Part shown: positions 29,195-38,648 of the stretch, piece after piece
Position numbering within the stretch: position 1 is the first letter of the stretch
Layout of the letters: each line of letters begins with the position of its first letter
NCBI RefSeq assembly: GCF_947331815.1
Contig: NZ_OX373462.1
Location: forward strand, 1,537,376 to 1,601,375
Origin: Cyanobacterium sp. uoEpiScrs1
Lineage (GTDB): Bacteria; Cyanobacteriota; Cyanobacteriia; Cyanobacteriales; Microcystaceae
DNA: 64,000 nt
Direction of reading: 5' to 3'
Translations under genes and position numbers: made by a program
The notes under the pieces: generated by a model
The model's input: only the letters and a program-made list of their open reading frames with translations
What the model was told of the DNA's origin: nothing
Database searches by the model: none

Positions 29195-29965
29195 TGGTAC
29201 GTTATGACTCCTTTAAACCTGCTTCAAAATCCTTCACTATACTTAGTATCTTCCCAGAAATCTAGTAAATACACACAAATGCACTGGGAGACAAAACAAA
29301 AGCGTAGTCGGTATGACTTTTGCTTTATTCTATATTAGCTTATTTATCTAAATAATGGCAATTATCAAAGGAGTTATCGTTAATTTATACAAGCAGATTA
29401 ACGATAACTCCTTTCAGCGTGAAGATGACGTAACAACAAATTATGATAAAAGATTAAAGTTTAGATGTATTTTAGAATATTAGGATAACTATATTTCTTC
29501 GTAAACCATTTTACTAAACGATTGATTAATATGACTGACAAAAAATAAAGCTTAGCCATGAGTTTATACAACTTAAAATAAATACATCAATTCTAATAGT
29601 TATTTTTCAAGAACTATCTCAAAGGCATTATTAATAAATAATAGTAATTCTTAAATCTTAGAAAGAATTACAATAAAAGTTAACAAAAATATCTCTCAGA
29701 TTGAGTGTAATAAAAACTGAAGTGTTTGAAACCGTTATGTTTACTTGGTCAACTAAATTATTCATATCCATTTACTAATAGGCGAGGCTACCTTAAAAAT
29801 AAAAATTGTAGTCTCAATTGTTTAGAGATTATCATATCAAAGCAGAATAACTATCAAATTTATCTTGGATAGACTTGTACATTAAGAATAATAGAAGTAT
29901 TTTTCAAACTTGTCGAACTCATAATGCTCAATCAAATGATATGATTTACAAGGGGTTAATCCCTT
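29195..29965. other. Gap between sigma factor and tRNA gene
   Basis: About 770 bases. It contains the inverted repeat at 29367-29414, which ends no gene in view. The remainder is AT-rich with no recognised feature; the tRNA promoter should lie at its right end. Confidence 0.5.
29367..29414. repeat. 18-bp perfect inverted repeat, 12-nt loop
   Basis: Arms AAAGGAGTTATCGTTAAT and ATTAACGATAACTCCTTT. It lies 170 bp upstream of the sigma gene start and has no gene ending near it. It may be a terminator left from a lost gene or a leader structure of the sigma gene. Confidence 0.8.
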
Positions 29966-30299
29966 GGGGCTGTGGCTCAGCAGGATAGAGCAAGCGCCTC
30001 CTGAGGTTCGGGCATCATGGATGGAAACACCATGGATGAATGTGGTCAAATTCAAGGAAGCCTAAGTCTTCTTAATGATAAGGTAATCTTGAGCCAAGCT
30101 CTACGTCCCTGGTAGAGAAGGTGCAGAGACTGGTTGTAGATCGCCAAAGGGAAATAAAAACAGTAAGGCGAATCATATCTACAACATAACGGCCACCACC
30201 TAAGGGCATCAAGTCTAAGGCGAAGGAATAGTCCAGAGAGTGGGGAAACTCACACCAATCTGAAGCGCTAGGTCGCCGGTTCGAATCCGGCCAGTCCCG
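29966..30299 (+). tRNA. tRNA-Arg(CCU) interrupted by a group I intron
   Basis: Exon 1 is 29966-30002 and exon 2 is 30263-30299. Joined, they give an acceptor stem GGGGCTG/CAGTCCC, D stem GCTC/GAGC, anticodon stem AGCGC/GCGCT, loop CU-CCU-AA, T arm GCCGG-TTCGAAT-CCGGC and discriminator G. The anticodon CCU reads the AGG arginine codon. CCA is not encoded. The intron interrupts directly after the last anticodon base (U36), leaving the usual U before and G at the end of the intron. Only precise removal gives a seven-base anticodon loop, so splicing is needed for function. Confidence 0.95.
30003..30262 (+). ncRNA. Group I self-splicing intron in tRNA-Arg(CCU)
   Basis: 260 nt, no ORF or homing endonuclease. 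Core elements resemble the cyanobacterial and plastid tRNA-Leu intron: an AATTCAAGGAAGCCTAAGTC block (P4/P5) near 30048, a returning GGTAATCTTGAGCC block (P5'/P4'), AAGGTGCAGAGACTGG (P6'/P7) near 30118-30133 and ATAGTCC (P7') near 30228-30234. The intron ends in G at 30262, the expected terminal guanosine. Inserted after U36, as in the tRNA-Arg(CCU) intron known from Agrobacterium. Structural class IC3 is likely by resemblance. Confidence 0.93.
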
Positions 30300-30599
30300 T
30301 CAGTCCGTAAGCAGGTCTTTATCAAGAAATAACTAGAGGGAGCATAATATTAATCCTCAGTGTCATCTATAACCGGATGCTCGCTCTAGTCACTTCTTCG
30401 TTTAGGTCAGGATAGTTTATAGTTGACCTCGCTGTGATTAATTTTGAATGTCTAATGACTTTCAAATAATGTTCCTCACAAGAGATGGAGTTAAAGTGTA
30501 TACTGATCTACTTCCCATTACCTAACATTAAAAAACTTTATATCTCAGCAGTATGCTTTACGGCTATCCAATTAACTCGATAGTTCCATTGTTGTATTC
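30300..30599. other. Gap with imperfect hairpin after the tRNA
   Basis: 300 bases. ACTAGAGGGAGCAT (30332-30345) pairs with ATGCTCGCTCTAGT (30377-30390) with one mismatch and a 31-nt loop, possibly ending the tRNA transcript although no T-run follows. Confidence 0.5.
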
Positions 30600-31196
30600 A
30601 TGTTGTTAAAAATCAATAAAAAAAAACATTGTGTAACAGTTCTTTTATCAATGATTCATCCGAGGTATAAATTATGGACTCTAATTTTGTTTATGGGCAT
30701 TAGTCTGTGGGCGGGGTATAAAGAATTACAGAGTTATATAGTACAACCTGAAGCAATTTTTGTTTTGGGAGGACATGAAGAACGCGAACACTTTGCCGCT
30801 CAATTGGCTACTCAACACCGCGATCTCCCAATTTGGGTGTCTTCTGGAAGTCCTCAAAGCTATGCCAAAAAGATTTTCAGAGAAGCAGGTATTTCGAGTA
30901 CTCGCCTTTATCTAGACTATCGAGCAAGGGATACAGTAACTAACTTTACAACTCTAGTAGATACCTTAAAAATACAGGGCATTAATAGTGTTTATTTGGT
31001 AACTTCCGCTAATCACATGAACCGTGCTCGCATCATTGGGGAAATTATTTTTGGTACTCGGGGAATTATACTTAAACCTATAGCCGTTGAGTGTGATCGT
31101 CCTCCAGAACCCTTCAAAAAAATTCTCAGAGATGTAGCCAGATCACTGCTGTGGTTGGGAACAGGAAAGACAGGGGAAACTTTAATTGTTCCTTAA
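30600..31196 (+). CDS. YdcF/DUF218-family envelope protein
   Basis: 198 residues: a short basic N-terminus, one membrane span (about residues 25-42) and a DUF218 (SanA/ElyC/YdcF) domain outside. Visible are AIFVLGGHEEREHFAAQLAT near residue 53, LPIWVSSGSP, the YLDYRARDTVTNF block and LVTSANHMNRARIIGEIIF. Related proteins affect envelope integrity and precursor lipid handling in E. coli. An internal ATG at 30651 (MIHPRYKLW) is an alternative start closer to the span. It is 105 bp upstream of gltX on the same strand and may be co-transcribed with it. Confidence 0.8.
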   Translation: MLLKINKKKHCVTVLLSMIHPRYKLWTLILFMGISLWAGYKELQSYIVQPEAIFVLGGHEEREHFAAQLATQHRDLPIWVSSGSPQSYAKKIFREAGISSTRLYLDYRARDTVTNFTTLVDTLKIQGINSVYLVTSANHMNRARIIGEIIFGTRGIILKPIAVECDRPPEPFKKILRDVARSLLWLGTGKTGETLIVP

Positions 31197-31301
31197 ATTA
31201 AACTCTTAGGTGGCATCTGGTTAAGGTCCGTTATTCAATACAATAGAATTGAAACCCTACTTTAAGTTTAAAGTAGCAAACACAGACCTAGGAGAAATGT
31301 C

Positions 31302-32753
31302 GTGACCCCCAGAGTTCGTATTGCACCAAGTCCTACTGGAAATCTACACATTGGAACTGCGAGAACAGCTGTTTTTAATTGGTTATTTGCCCGTCATCAT
31401 TCGGGACAATTTATTTTACGCATCGAAGATACAGATCTTGAACGATCACGAACAGAATACACTGAAAATATTAAATCAGGGCTCACTTGGCTAGGGTTAG
31501 ATTGGGATGAAGGTCCATTTTTGCAAACCCAACGTATTGAGCTCTATCGTCAAGGAATTCAAACCTTACTTGATAAGGGACTTGCTTATCGTTGCTACTG
31601 TACCCCTGAAGAATTAGAACAGATGAGGGAGAAACAAAAAGCAAAAAATCAAGCTCCCCGCTATGATAACCGTCATCGTTATCTTACTGAAGTAGAATGT
31701 CAAAAGTTTGAATCTGAAGGCAGGAAACCTGTTATTCGCTTCATCATTGATGATGATCGTGAAATCGTATGGAATGACTTAATTCGAAATCGAGTAGTCT
31801 GGAAAGGGAGTGATCTCGGTGGAGATATGGCAATTGCTCGCATTTCTCAAATTGAAGAAGGGGCTTTCGGACAACCTCTATATAATTTAGCGGTAGTAGT
31901 TGATGACCTAGATATGAAAATTACTCATGTCATTCGGGGTGAGGATCATATCGCTAATACAGCAAAACAGATTCTACTTTACGAAGCCTTGGGAGAGAAA
32001 GTTCCATACTTTGCTCATACCCCTCTTATTTTAAATCAGGATGGACGAAAACTATCTAAACGAGATGGAGCATCATCTATTGATGACTTCCGTAAAATGG
32101 GCTTTTTACCTGGTGCTCTTGCTAATTATATGACGCTTTTAGGCTGGACTGCTTGCGACTCCACGAAGGAAATTTTTAGCCTAGGTGAGGCAGCAAAAGA
32201 ATTTAGTTTAGAAAGAGTAAATAAAGCGGGGGCAAAATTTGATTGGGATAAACTAGATTGGATTAATAGTCAATATCTCCATAAAGTTCCGGCCCCAGAA
32301 TTAGTTGAGCTAGTTCTCCCTTATTGGCAGGAAGCGGGATATGAAGTTAATTTGGAAAGTGATCGCACTTGGCTAGAACAGTTAGCCTCTCTAATAAGTC
32401 CTAGTTTAATTAGATTAACTGATGCTATTAAAGAAAGTCGTTCATTGTTTGGAGCAAAACTTATCTATAGTACAGAAGCTATAGAGCAATTGCGAAAAGA
32501 GGGAGTCAAAGACATCATACAAGCTGTAATGAATAATCTAGTCAATTATTCTCAGTTAACTGAAGACAGTGCTAAAGATATTATTAAAAAAGTTACCAAA
32601 GATTTTAAGGTAAAAAAAGGTTTGACCATGCGTTCTCTCAGAGCAGGTTTAATGGGTGAATTACACGGTCCTGATTTAATTCAATCTTGGCTTTTATTAC
32701 ACAAAAAAGGGTGGGATGTAACTCGTTTACAAGATATTTTAAGTAAAATTTAG
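31302..32753 (+). CDS. gltX: Glutamyl-tRNA synthetase
   Basis: Class I synthetase of 483 residues charging tRNA-Glu; in cyanobacteria the product also feeds tetrapyrrole (haem, chlorophyll, corrin) synthesis and, for the nondiscriminating form, Glu-tRNA-Gln. The ATP site shows [14 protein letters not shown] with HIGT at residues 16-19, and KLSKRDG near residue 250 is the KMSKS loop. The start is GTG at 31302, with AGGAGAAA about 6 nt upstream; an ATG 5 nt before it reads into a stop after two codons. The C-terminal helical anticodon domain is complete. Of normal length, no breaks. Confidence 0.96.
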   Translation: MTPRVRIAPSPTGNLHIGTARTAVFNWLFARHHSGQFILRIEDTDLERSRTEYTENIKSGLTWLGLDWDEGPFLQTQRIELYRQGIQTLLDKGLAYRCYCTPEELEQMREKQKAKNQAPRYDNRHRYLTEVECQKFESEGRKPVIRFIIDDDREIVWNDLIRNRVVWKGSDLGGDMAIARISQIEEGAFGQPLYNLAVVVDDLDMKITHVIRGEDHIANTAKQILLYEALGEKVPYFAHTPLILNQDGRKLSKRDGASSIDDFRKMGFLPGALANYMTLLGWTACDSTKEIFSLGEAAKEFSLERVNKAGAKFDWDKLDWINSQYLHKVPAPELVELVLPYWQEAGYEVNLESDRTWLEQLASLISPSLIRLTDAIKESRSLFGAKLIYSTEAIEQLRKEGVKDIIQAVMNNLVNYSQLTEDSAKDIIKKVTKDFKVKKGLTMRSLRAGLMGELHGPDLIQSWLLLHKKGWDVTRLQDILSKI

Positions 32754-33945
32754 AATAAACAAATACCTGATTTGGAGTAAATATTTATTAATAATACTGT
32801 TTCAGTTTAGAAAGTTAATGTCTAATTTTTTATTGATATTATCATTTTTTGATTTAATAACAAATAGACTAATGTGAGAGGATTTTAAAACTATCTTAAT
32901 CCTCTATATACATTTCTTTTTCAGAAAATGATTCTTAGACTAGAAAACTATTAGTTCTTTTTTAAACTTGTTTAAATATTTTCAATAAAAAAATAAGGTT
33001 AATCATTGATTATATTTCTTATTTAATTAGTATATTTTTTGTAAGCAGTGTAGTCTTTCCGAAAACTATTAAGTAGTTAAATAATAACATTCTTAAATAT
33101 TATCTATATACAAATATATATTGTTCTCTTGTAAAAGAGATATCTTTAAGAGGATTAATAGTAAAATACTGTAAATTATTTTTTAATTAGAGGTTTTAAA
33201 TTTCCTTAAAAGTAATCAATAATAAAAGTTTCTTCTTGTTTTTAATAAACTAAAAGATTTAACTAAAAAATTATCATTGTCTCTTTAAGTTATTAAATAT
33301 AATTCTTGCAAAGAATAAATATAATTCATGGTATTATTTTCTGTAGATTTAAGTTATTTCTTAGTAAGTGACCACAAAAAATATCATTATAAGTTTATTA
33401 TACGATTTAACTAGTTAGATATTAAGTTAATTACAAGTTTAATAATTAAAGCAATTATTAAACTTGTAATTAACAGTTTAAAATATTAGTTTAAAGCCAT
33501 ATCTATATTAGATAGTAGTAAACATTTCTTGGTAAAAATCAATAAAATAAAAGTAAAACAAGGATTAAATCAACTTAAATATATAAAATATTGTACGGAT
33601 AATTATAATATTATTTACTATAATAATTTATTTTAACTTTTTATTGCTAAACTTAAAATAAATAGAATATATACAGTTAGTATAGACTTATTGAGTTAGC
33701 ATTATCAATATAGTTAATAGAGGAGTAGATGAATAGTAAAATTTGTAGCTTAACTGTATAATTATACAGTTATCAGTTGCTGTAATACTGATTTATAAAT
33801 TAGTAAAATTACATTTAAATAAATTAAATAAAAACGAACAGTATACTGAATTATTGAAAGTATCTTATTTTTTAGTTTCTAAACTTAATATCAGCCTTGT
33901 AATTAAATTACAATAAATCTATCCTTTAATTAATTAGCTTAGTAT
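32754..33945. other. Gap with one long inverted repeat
   Basis: About 1.2 kb between convergent transcripts, very AT-rich. It contains the hairpin at 33426-33474; no gene recognised. Confidence 0.5.
33426..33474. repeat. 22-bp perfect inverted repeat, 5-nt loop
   Basis: Left arm begins GTTAATTACAAGTTTAATAA, loop AAAGC. It lies between the gltX stop and the end of the glycan operon, so it could terminate either, but it is 670 and 470 bp from them. Confidence 0.8.
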
Positions 33946-35040
33946 CTAAAGAAATCTCTTCAAAATCTCTAAAGTAGAATGACCAGTTTTTTGCCAACTG
34001 AATTGACTAGACTGTTTTAAACTCAAAGTTTTTAACTTTGAGCGTAATTTATTATCGTTGATAATTTGTTCCATTGCATCCGTAATTTCTGATATTTGAT
34101 AAGGATCAATTAATAACCCAGCATCTCCTGTAATTTCAGGCAAAGAAGATAAGTTAGAAGTAATAACAGGTGTTCCACATCCCATCGCTTCTAAAACTGG
34201 AAAACCAAACCCTTCCCATAAAGAAGGAAATACCAATGCTAATGCCTGATTTAATAGTATAGGCAATTGATCATAAGAAACGTAATTAAGAAATTTAATC
34301 TGATTTATTACTCCCCATTCTGTTGCTTGTTGTTTCAATTTTGGAGTGTAACGTTGATCTATTTGCCCCGCTAGCCAAAGTTCATAATTTTGATAATTCT
34401 TAATTCCTGCAAATGCTTTAATTAAACGAGATAAATTTTTATGGAGATCATGACGACCTAAATACAGAAAATAAGGTAGTTTAGTGCGGCACTCTATTTT
34501 TTTTGTTAACTTTATTGGACGAAAATGATTTGAATTATAAGCAAGAAGAATAGGAGTTATCTTATTAGCAGAAATCCCAAAAAAATTAATTATATCTGTC
34601 GCTGTTGCTTGAGAATTACAAAGAATGTGTTTGGCTTGTTTTAGCACCTGTGGAATATATGTCTTAAAATAAGGTGTTAAAGGAGAATTTTTTTTAGGAA
34701 AACGTAAGGGAATTAAATCATGCACCATTACGATAGATCGACAATTAGTATATAATGGGGCTTCTGGCACTGGTGAAAATAATAATGAGCCCTCTAACTT
34801 TTGATAAATTTTAGGTAACTTAAACTGTGTCCATAATAATCTACGAAAATGACCAGCAGTTCCTTGTTCTGGAGTTAAGTTGTTCGGAACTAAATAGTAA
34901 TTAAAGTTGCAATCATTGTTAGATCTTAATAAGATAGGATTAAGTTTTTTCAAATAAGGAAAAATACTATCAGCATAAATAGAAATACCTGTCGGTTTAG
35001 ACATCAACATAGAAAGATTAATAAGTAATTCTTTTGTCAT
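33946..35040 (-). CDS. Glycosyltransferase family 4 protein (operon gene 6)
   Basis: 364 residues, GT-B fold retaining glycosyltransferase transferring a sugar from a nucleotide donor to a glycan. N-terminal acceptor half begins MTKELLINLSMLMSKPTGIS; the C-terminal donor half shows YLGRHDLHKNLSRLIKAF near residue 192 and the E-x7-E motif in FPSLWEGFGFPVLEAMGCG near residue 270, then GDAGLLIDP. Cytoplasmic or membrane-associated. Last gene of the reverse-strand glycan operon, 12 bp after the preceding GT4 gene. Its C-terminal half is clearly similar to that neighbour, suggesting an old duplication. Donor and acceptor unknown. Confidence 0.88.
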   Translation of the reverse strand: MTKELLINLSMLMSKPTGISIYADSIFPYLKKLNPILLRSNNDCNFNYYLVPNNLTPEQGTAGHFRRLLWTQFKLPKIYQKLEGSLLFSPVPEAPLYTNCRSIVMVHDLIPLRFPKKNSPLTPYFKTYIPQVLKQAKHILCNSQATATDIINFFGISANKITPILLAYNSNHFRPIKLTKKIECRTKLPYFLYLGRHDLHKNLSRLIKAFAGIKNYQNYELWLAGQIDQRYTPKLKQQATEWGVINQIKFLNYVSYDQLPILLNQALALVFPSLWEGFGFPVLEAMGCGTPVITSNLSSLPEITGDAGLLIDPYQISEITDAMEQIINDNKLRSKLKTLSLKQSSQFSWQKTGHSTLEILKRFL

Positions 35041-35052
35041 TTAAACAAACCA

Positions 35053-36210
35053 TTAATCAATAAATTTATAAGCTTTAAAAGTTTCTTGTGCTGTTTTCTC
35101 CCAAGAAAATAGGTTTGCTCTTTCTTTTCCTTTTTCAATCAATTCTTTTCTTAACTGAGAATTACCAATTATTTTTAAAATAGACTCCGCTAACTCTAAG
35201 AAATCGTTAGGATTGATCAACAATGCTGCATCTCCCGCGATTTCAGGAAGAGATGAAGTGTTAGAGGTAATTACAGGAGAACCTAACGTCATTGCTTCTA
35301 GAATAGGTAAGCCAAATCCTTCATAAAAAGAAGGATAAATAAAAGCATCAGTTTTAGTATAAAATAAAGCCAGTAGTTCATCAGATAAATAATTTAAATG
35401 ATAAATATTTTTTTTGTATTTGGATTTATTTATCGCCTTAAAACTAGATTCATACTTCCATCCTTTTTGTCCAATTAAAATCAAGTTATGAGGGATTTTA
35501 TGTTGTTCTTTTAAATGGTCAAATGCTTTGATTAAAGTAATCACATTTTTCCGTGGTTCAATAGTACTTACAAAAAGAAGATAGGGAACAGAAAAATCAT
35601 AATTTATAGAATCTTTAAGTAGCTCAATTTTATCAAGCATGACTTTATTAGAAGAGTAACGACTTGCTTGATGGGTTATCTTAATTCTATCGGGATTAAT
35701 TTTGAAATGTTCAATGATATCCTGTTTAGTATTTTCAGAAAAAGTTATAATTAAATCCGTCCATGATAAACAGCGTTTAATTCTTTCTAAATATCCTTGA
35801 ACAATGGTAGTAGAATATTGAGGATACTTAAGAAAAGTAAGATCATGAATAGTCATAATTTTCTTACTTTTACAATGAGGATAAACGTAATGATCCGTTC
35901 CATGAAGAATATTTGGTTTATTTAGATATCCTTCTAAATATGATAGGATAGGATTAGGATATTTTGCTAAAAAATTAGCAATAGTAACGGGAATAGGTAA
36001 AACAGAAACCTGAGGATAGTAAGTCAAAAAATGTGGTACAGAAAAATTCCTTAGCAGCCAATTTTTAATAGAGGGATGAAAATAAACTGTTAACTCAAAG
36101 TGTTCGGACTCTTGTAACTTAGCTAATGCTGCTATTGTATTTAAAGTATAGAATCCTATTCCGCTAAGTCTTCCCCTCAGTGGTGTTCCGTCAAGACAAA
36201 CTTTAAACAT
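35053..36210 (-). CDS. Glycosyltransferase family 4 protein (operon gene 5)
   Basis: 385-residue GT-B enzyme. N-terminal [16 protein letters not shown] glycine-rich loop (residues 11-27), HDLTF block, then [16 protein letters not shown] near residue 215 and [18 protein letters not shown] near residue 290 with the E-x7-E catalytic/donor motif, followed by GDAALLINP. Start and upstream stop share a base (TAATG at 36208-36212), so translation is likely coupled to the preceding gene. It belongs to the same reverse operon as GmhA, GmhB and two other transferases. Adds an unknown sugar to a surface glycan. Confidence 0.88.
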   Translation of the reverse strand: MFKVCLDGTPLRGRLSGIGFYTLNTIAALAKLQESEHFELTVYFHPSIKNWLLRNFSVPHFLTYYPQVSVLPIPVTIANFLAKYPNPILSYLEGYLNKPNILHGTDHYVYPHCKSKKIMTIHDLTFLKYPQYSTTIVQGYLERIKRCLSWTDLIITFSENTKQDIIEHFKINPDRIKITHQASRYSSNKVMLDKIELLKDSINYDFSVPYLLFVSTIEPRKNVITLIKAFDHLKEQHKIPHNLILIGQKGWKYESSFKAINKSKYKKNIYHLNYLSDELLALFYTKTDAFIYPSFYEGFGLPILEAMTLGSPVITSNTSSLPEIAGDAALLINPNDFLELAESILKIIGNSQLRKELIEKGKERANLFSWEKTAQETFKAYKFID

Positions 36211-37379
36211 TATTTCTGGTTGATTATTTTCTGCATAGCTTCAGCATAACCGTTCAAACAATGATAATTGAGGTAGCTGTTTTGCATGACTTTTATTTTA
36301 TTCTTTATATTTCCATATTTAATTATTCTAAATATGGAAATAAACACTTGTTCAGAAATTTCCCAATTAATGATTAATTCGCCTAAATCGTACTTAAGTA
36401 ATTCGTGAGCCATCCAAGTCCTATCAGTTACCAAAGGTATTTTACCAGCGATAATTGACTCAGTGAAAATCCCTGATGTTCTTTCTTCATAAGCCTGGCA
36501 ATCATATGGTAGTAAAATAATATCACTAACACTCAGCCAGTAATTATATTCTTCTCTTGTCAATTTATTTTGAATTAATTTAAGTCTAATACCTCCTTTA
36601 GATACTACTAAATTAGATTTTTGGGCTGCAACTAGACAAATTTTATCATTGTTATTCAAGTTAATATCAACTAATTTTTTGATAATATTCCACCCTTTTT
36701 CCTTTCGAGGAAGTCCTGGCCACCAACATAAAATTTCAGAGGATTTACTTTTTATTTTACAATTATCTACTTTAATATCAGTATGAGGAATAGGCATTAC
36801 TGTAACAGGTTCTTGAAAATAATTAGATAAAGACTTACCTAATAAATCACTATCTGTTAATAACTTTAAGTTTCCTGTTGGTAGACTTTTTTTAATTAAA
36901 AAATTAAGAAATTTATAAATATATCTGGTTTTATCTTTATGAGTATTCCTACGATATAGTAACCAAACTGATAAATTCTTTGTAGGAACTAGCCATAAGG
37001 CAATCGTTAAGGCAAGTAATTGTAAATGGATAAACCTTTCGAGAAAAATGATGGATGATTCTGTTTGATAAATAACGCTATTTCGTAAATATTTAGCTGT
37101 TGTTGTTCCTAGAGAAAAAACTCCAATTAACTTAAAAATTTTTCTAAAAAAATTATCTCCTCTTTCAAGATCAAAGTTACTCAAACAGTCATCCCATTCT
37201 GTAAATAAATAATCAACTTTTGACTGAGAAGGAATAGCGGCTAAATGTCTCCAACCTAACTTAGAAACTGCTTTACCAACTGCCTGATGGTAGGGAATAA
37301 TGTGTCCTTCCCCGTCCATCAAGTTAGGAATTAGTGAAACCAATATAGGTGTTGAAGACTTTTTTTGATTTTCAATCAT
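36210..37379 (-). CDS. GT-B-like glycosyltransferase (operon gene 4)
   Basis: 389 residues. The sequence is divergent, but the GT-B pattern is visible: a donor-half start LCWWPGLPRKEKGWNIIKKL near residue 222, LLPYDCQAYEERTSGIFTES near residue 300 and IIAGKIPLVTDRTWMAHEL after it. The N-terminal part has a hydrophobic stretch around residues 119-145 that may associate with the membrane. Its stop overlaps the start of the next GT4 gene by one base. It is 69 bp downstream of gmhB. I cannot tell the donor or linkage; the family is inferred from these motifs and the operon. Confidence 0.72.
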   Translation of the reverse strand: MIENQKKSSTPILVSLIPNLMDGEGHIIPYHQAVGKAVSKLGWRHLAAIPSQSKVDYLFTEWDDCLSNFDLERGDNFFRKIFKLIGVFSLGTTTAKYLRNSVIYQTESSIIFLERFIHLQLLALTIALWLVPTKNLSVWLLYRRNTHKDKTRYIYKFLNFLIKKSLPTGNLKLLTDSDLLGKSLSNYFQEPVTVMPIPHTDIKVDNCKIKSKSSEILCWWPGLPRKEKGWNIIKKLVDINLNNNDKICLVAAQKSNLVVSKGGIRLKLIQNKLTREEYNYWLSVSDIILLPYDCQAYEERTSGIFTESIIAGKIPLVTDRTWMAHELLKYDLGELIINWEISEQVFISIFRIIKYGNIKNKIKVMQNSYLNYHCLNGYAEAMQKIINQK

Positions 37380-37448
37380 TAATGAATCTTGTCTAATTAA
37401 GTTGACCGTTCATATTTTTTTGTTTACTTGTCAACAGAACTTATAATT

Positions 37449-38024
37449 CTATCCTAAACCTATTAGTTTAACTGTCTCCAATAGTTCTTTAAAAACTTTA
37501 ACTTCTATCGGATATTTTTCTAGTTTTGCCATGGTCTCTCGTCCTCGTCCTGTTAAAATCAAAATGGGCTTGCAGTCAGCTCTAATAGCAGCTTCTAAAT
37601 CACTAAATGCATCACCAATAAAGAAAGATTGAGACAGCATTATATGATGTTTTTTAGAGGCATTAATTAACATTTCAGGGGAAGGTTTACGGCAAAAACA
37701 TTTGTCATCGGGATGATGCGGACAAATAAAAATATCAGAGAATGATACTCCAAAATGGCTATATTGTTGTCGGATATAATAGTGAACTTTCTCAACATCC
37801 TGTAGGCTATAATATCCCCTACCAACTCCGGACTGGTTAGTGATTATTATCAGTAAATAACCTGCATCTTGCCATTGTTTTAAAGCTTCCCCTGCACCAT
37901 CGGGAAGCTTAACTTGTTCAGGTTGACTCAAATAGGGGACGTAGTCAACAATCACCCCATCTCGATCCAGAAACAGGGCTTTATTGAAACGTGTATGAGA
38001 AGTATTGGTTGGATAGTCCACCAT
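37449..38024 (-). CDS. gmhB: D-glycero-D-manno-heptose 1,7-bisphosphate 7-phosphatase
   Basis: 191-residue HAD phosphatase. Nucleophile and acid Asp are D20 and D22 in LFLDRDGVIVDYVPYL, motif II is IITNQSGVGRG, a zinc loop with CPHHPDDKCFCRKPSPEM follows, and motif III/IV is FFIGDAFSDLEAA. It removes the 7-phosphate from heptose bisphosphate in nucleotide-activated heptose synthesis. The start is 8 bp after the gmhA stop, so the two are in one operon. HisB-type histidinol phosphatase is a relative, but the zinc loop and the neighbour gmhA favour GmhB. Confidence 0.88.
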   Translation of the reverse strand: MVDYPTNTSHTRFNKALFLDRDGVIVDYVPYLSQPEQVKLPDGAGEALKQWQDAGYLLIIITNQSGVGRGYYSLQDVEKVHYYIRQQYSHFGVSFSDIFICPHHPDDKCFCRKPSPEMLINASKKHHIMLSQSFFIGDAFSDLEAAIRADCKPILILTGRGRETMAKLEKYPIEVKVFKELLETVKLIGLG

Positions 38025-38032
38025 TCCAGATA

Positions 38033-38626
38033 TTAAACCGCAATTTGTCCTTCTAAGCCAACATTAGCGAATAATTGTGCTTCCACTTGTTCACAAATCC
38101 GATGATAGGTCATTAAGTGAATTTCTTGAATATAGGGGGTGTGGTGTTGTTTTACAAAAAGGGGATAATCTGACATTTCCTTAAGCATGCCGCCATTATT
38201 TCCTGCCATTCCGATAGTAATTAATCCCATGTCTTTAGCCATCTCAAAAGCACGCATTACATTAGCAGATTTTCCAGAAGTAGAAAGCCCCCAAAGAATA
38301 TCTCCTGGTTGCCCGAAAGCTTCCACCTGGCGAGCAAAGATTGTTTCATATTCGTAGTCATTGGCCCAAGCGGTCAAAGTTGCAGGATTAGTTCCTAGGG
38401 CAATTGCTGGCAAACCCTTACGATGAATTTGGAACCGACCCACAAATTCAGCCGCAATGTGTTGAGCATCAGCGGCAGAGCCACCGTTACCACAAATAAG
38501 TAATTTATGCCCATTTTGGAACCGTCTAGCAATTAAACTGATTGTTTGTTCAACTGAACGACAATATTTGGGGTTAAACGCTTCTTCTAGACTCTTTAGC
38601 CTGTGTTGAATCCAATAATAGTTCAC
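38033..38626 (-). CDS. gmhA: Sedoheptulose-7-phosphate isomerase (SIS domain)
   Basis: 197-residue SIS-domain protein converting sedoheptulose 7-phosphate to heptose 7-phosphate, the first heptose-specific step. Visible are the substrate loop LLICGNGGSAADAQHIAAEF near residue 42, GDILWGLSTSGKSANV near residue 108 and the C-terminal HLMTYHRICEQVE with active-site His and Glu. Normal GmhA length. It lies between the epimerase gene (22 bp) and gmhB (8 bp). DiaA is a relative, but the operon clearly favours GmhA. A heptose kinase (HddA or HldE) is not visible here. Confidence 0.9.
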   Translation of the reverse strand: MNYYWIQHRLKSLEEAFNPKYCRSVEQTISLIARRFQNGHKLLICGNGGSAADAQHIAAEFVGRFQIHRKGLPAIALGTNPATLTAWANDYEYETIFARQVEAFGQPGDILWGLSTSGKSANVMRAFEMAKDMGLITIGMAGNNGGMLKEMSDYPLFVKQHHTPYIQEIHLMTYHRICEQVEAQLFANVGLEGQIAV

Positions 38627-38648
38627 CGTTACTCCTCACTTAACTCAC

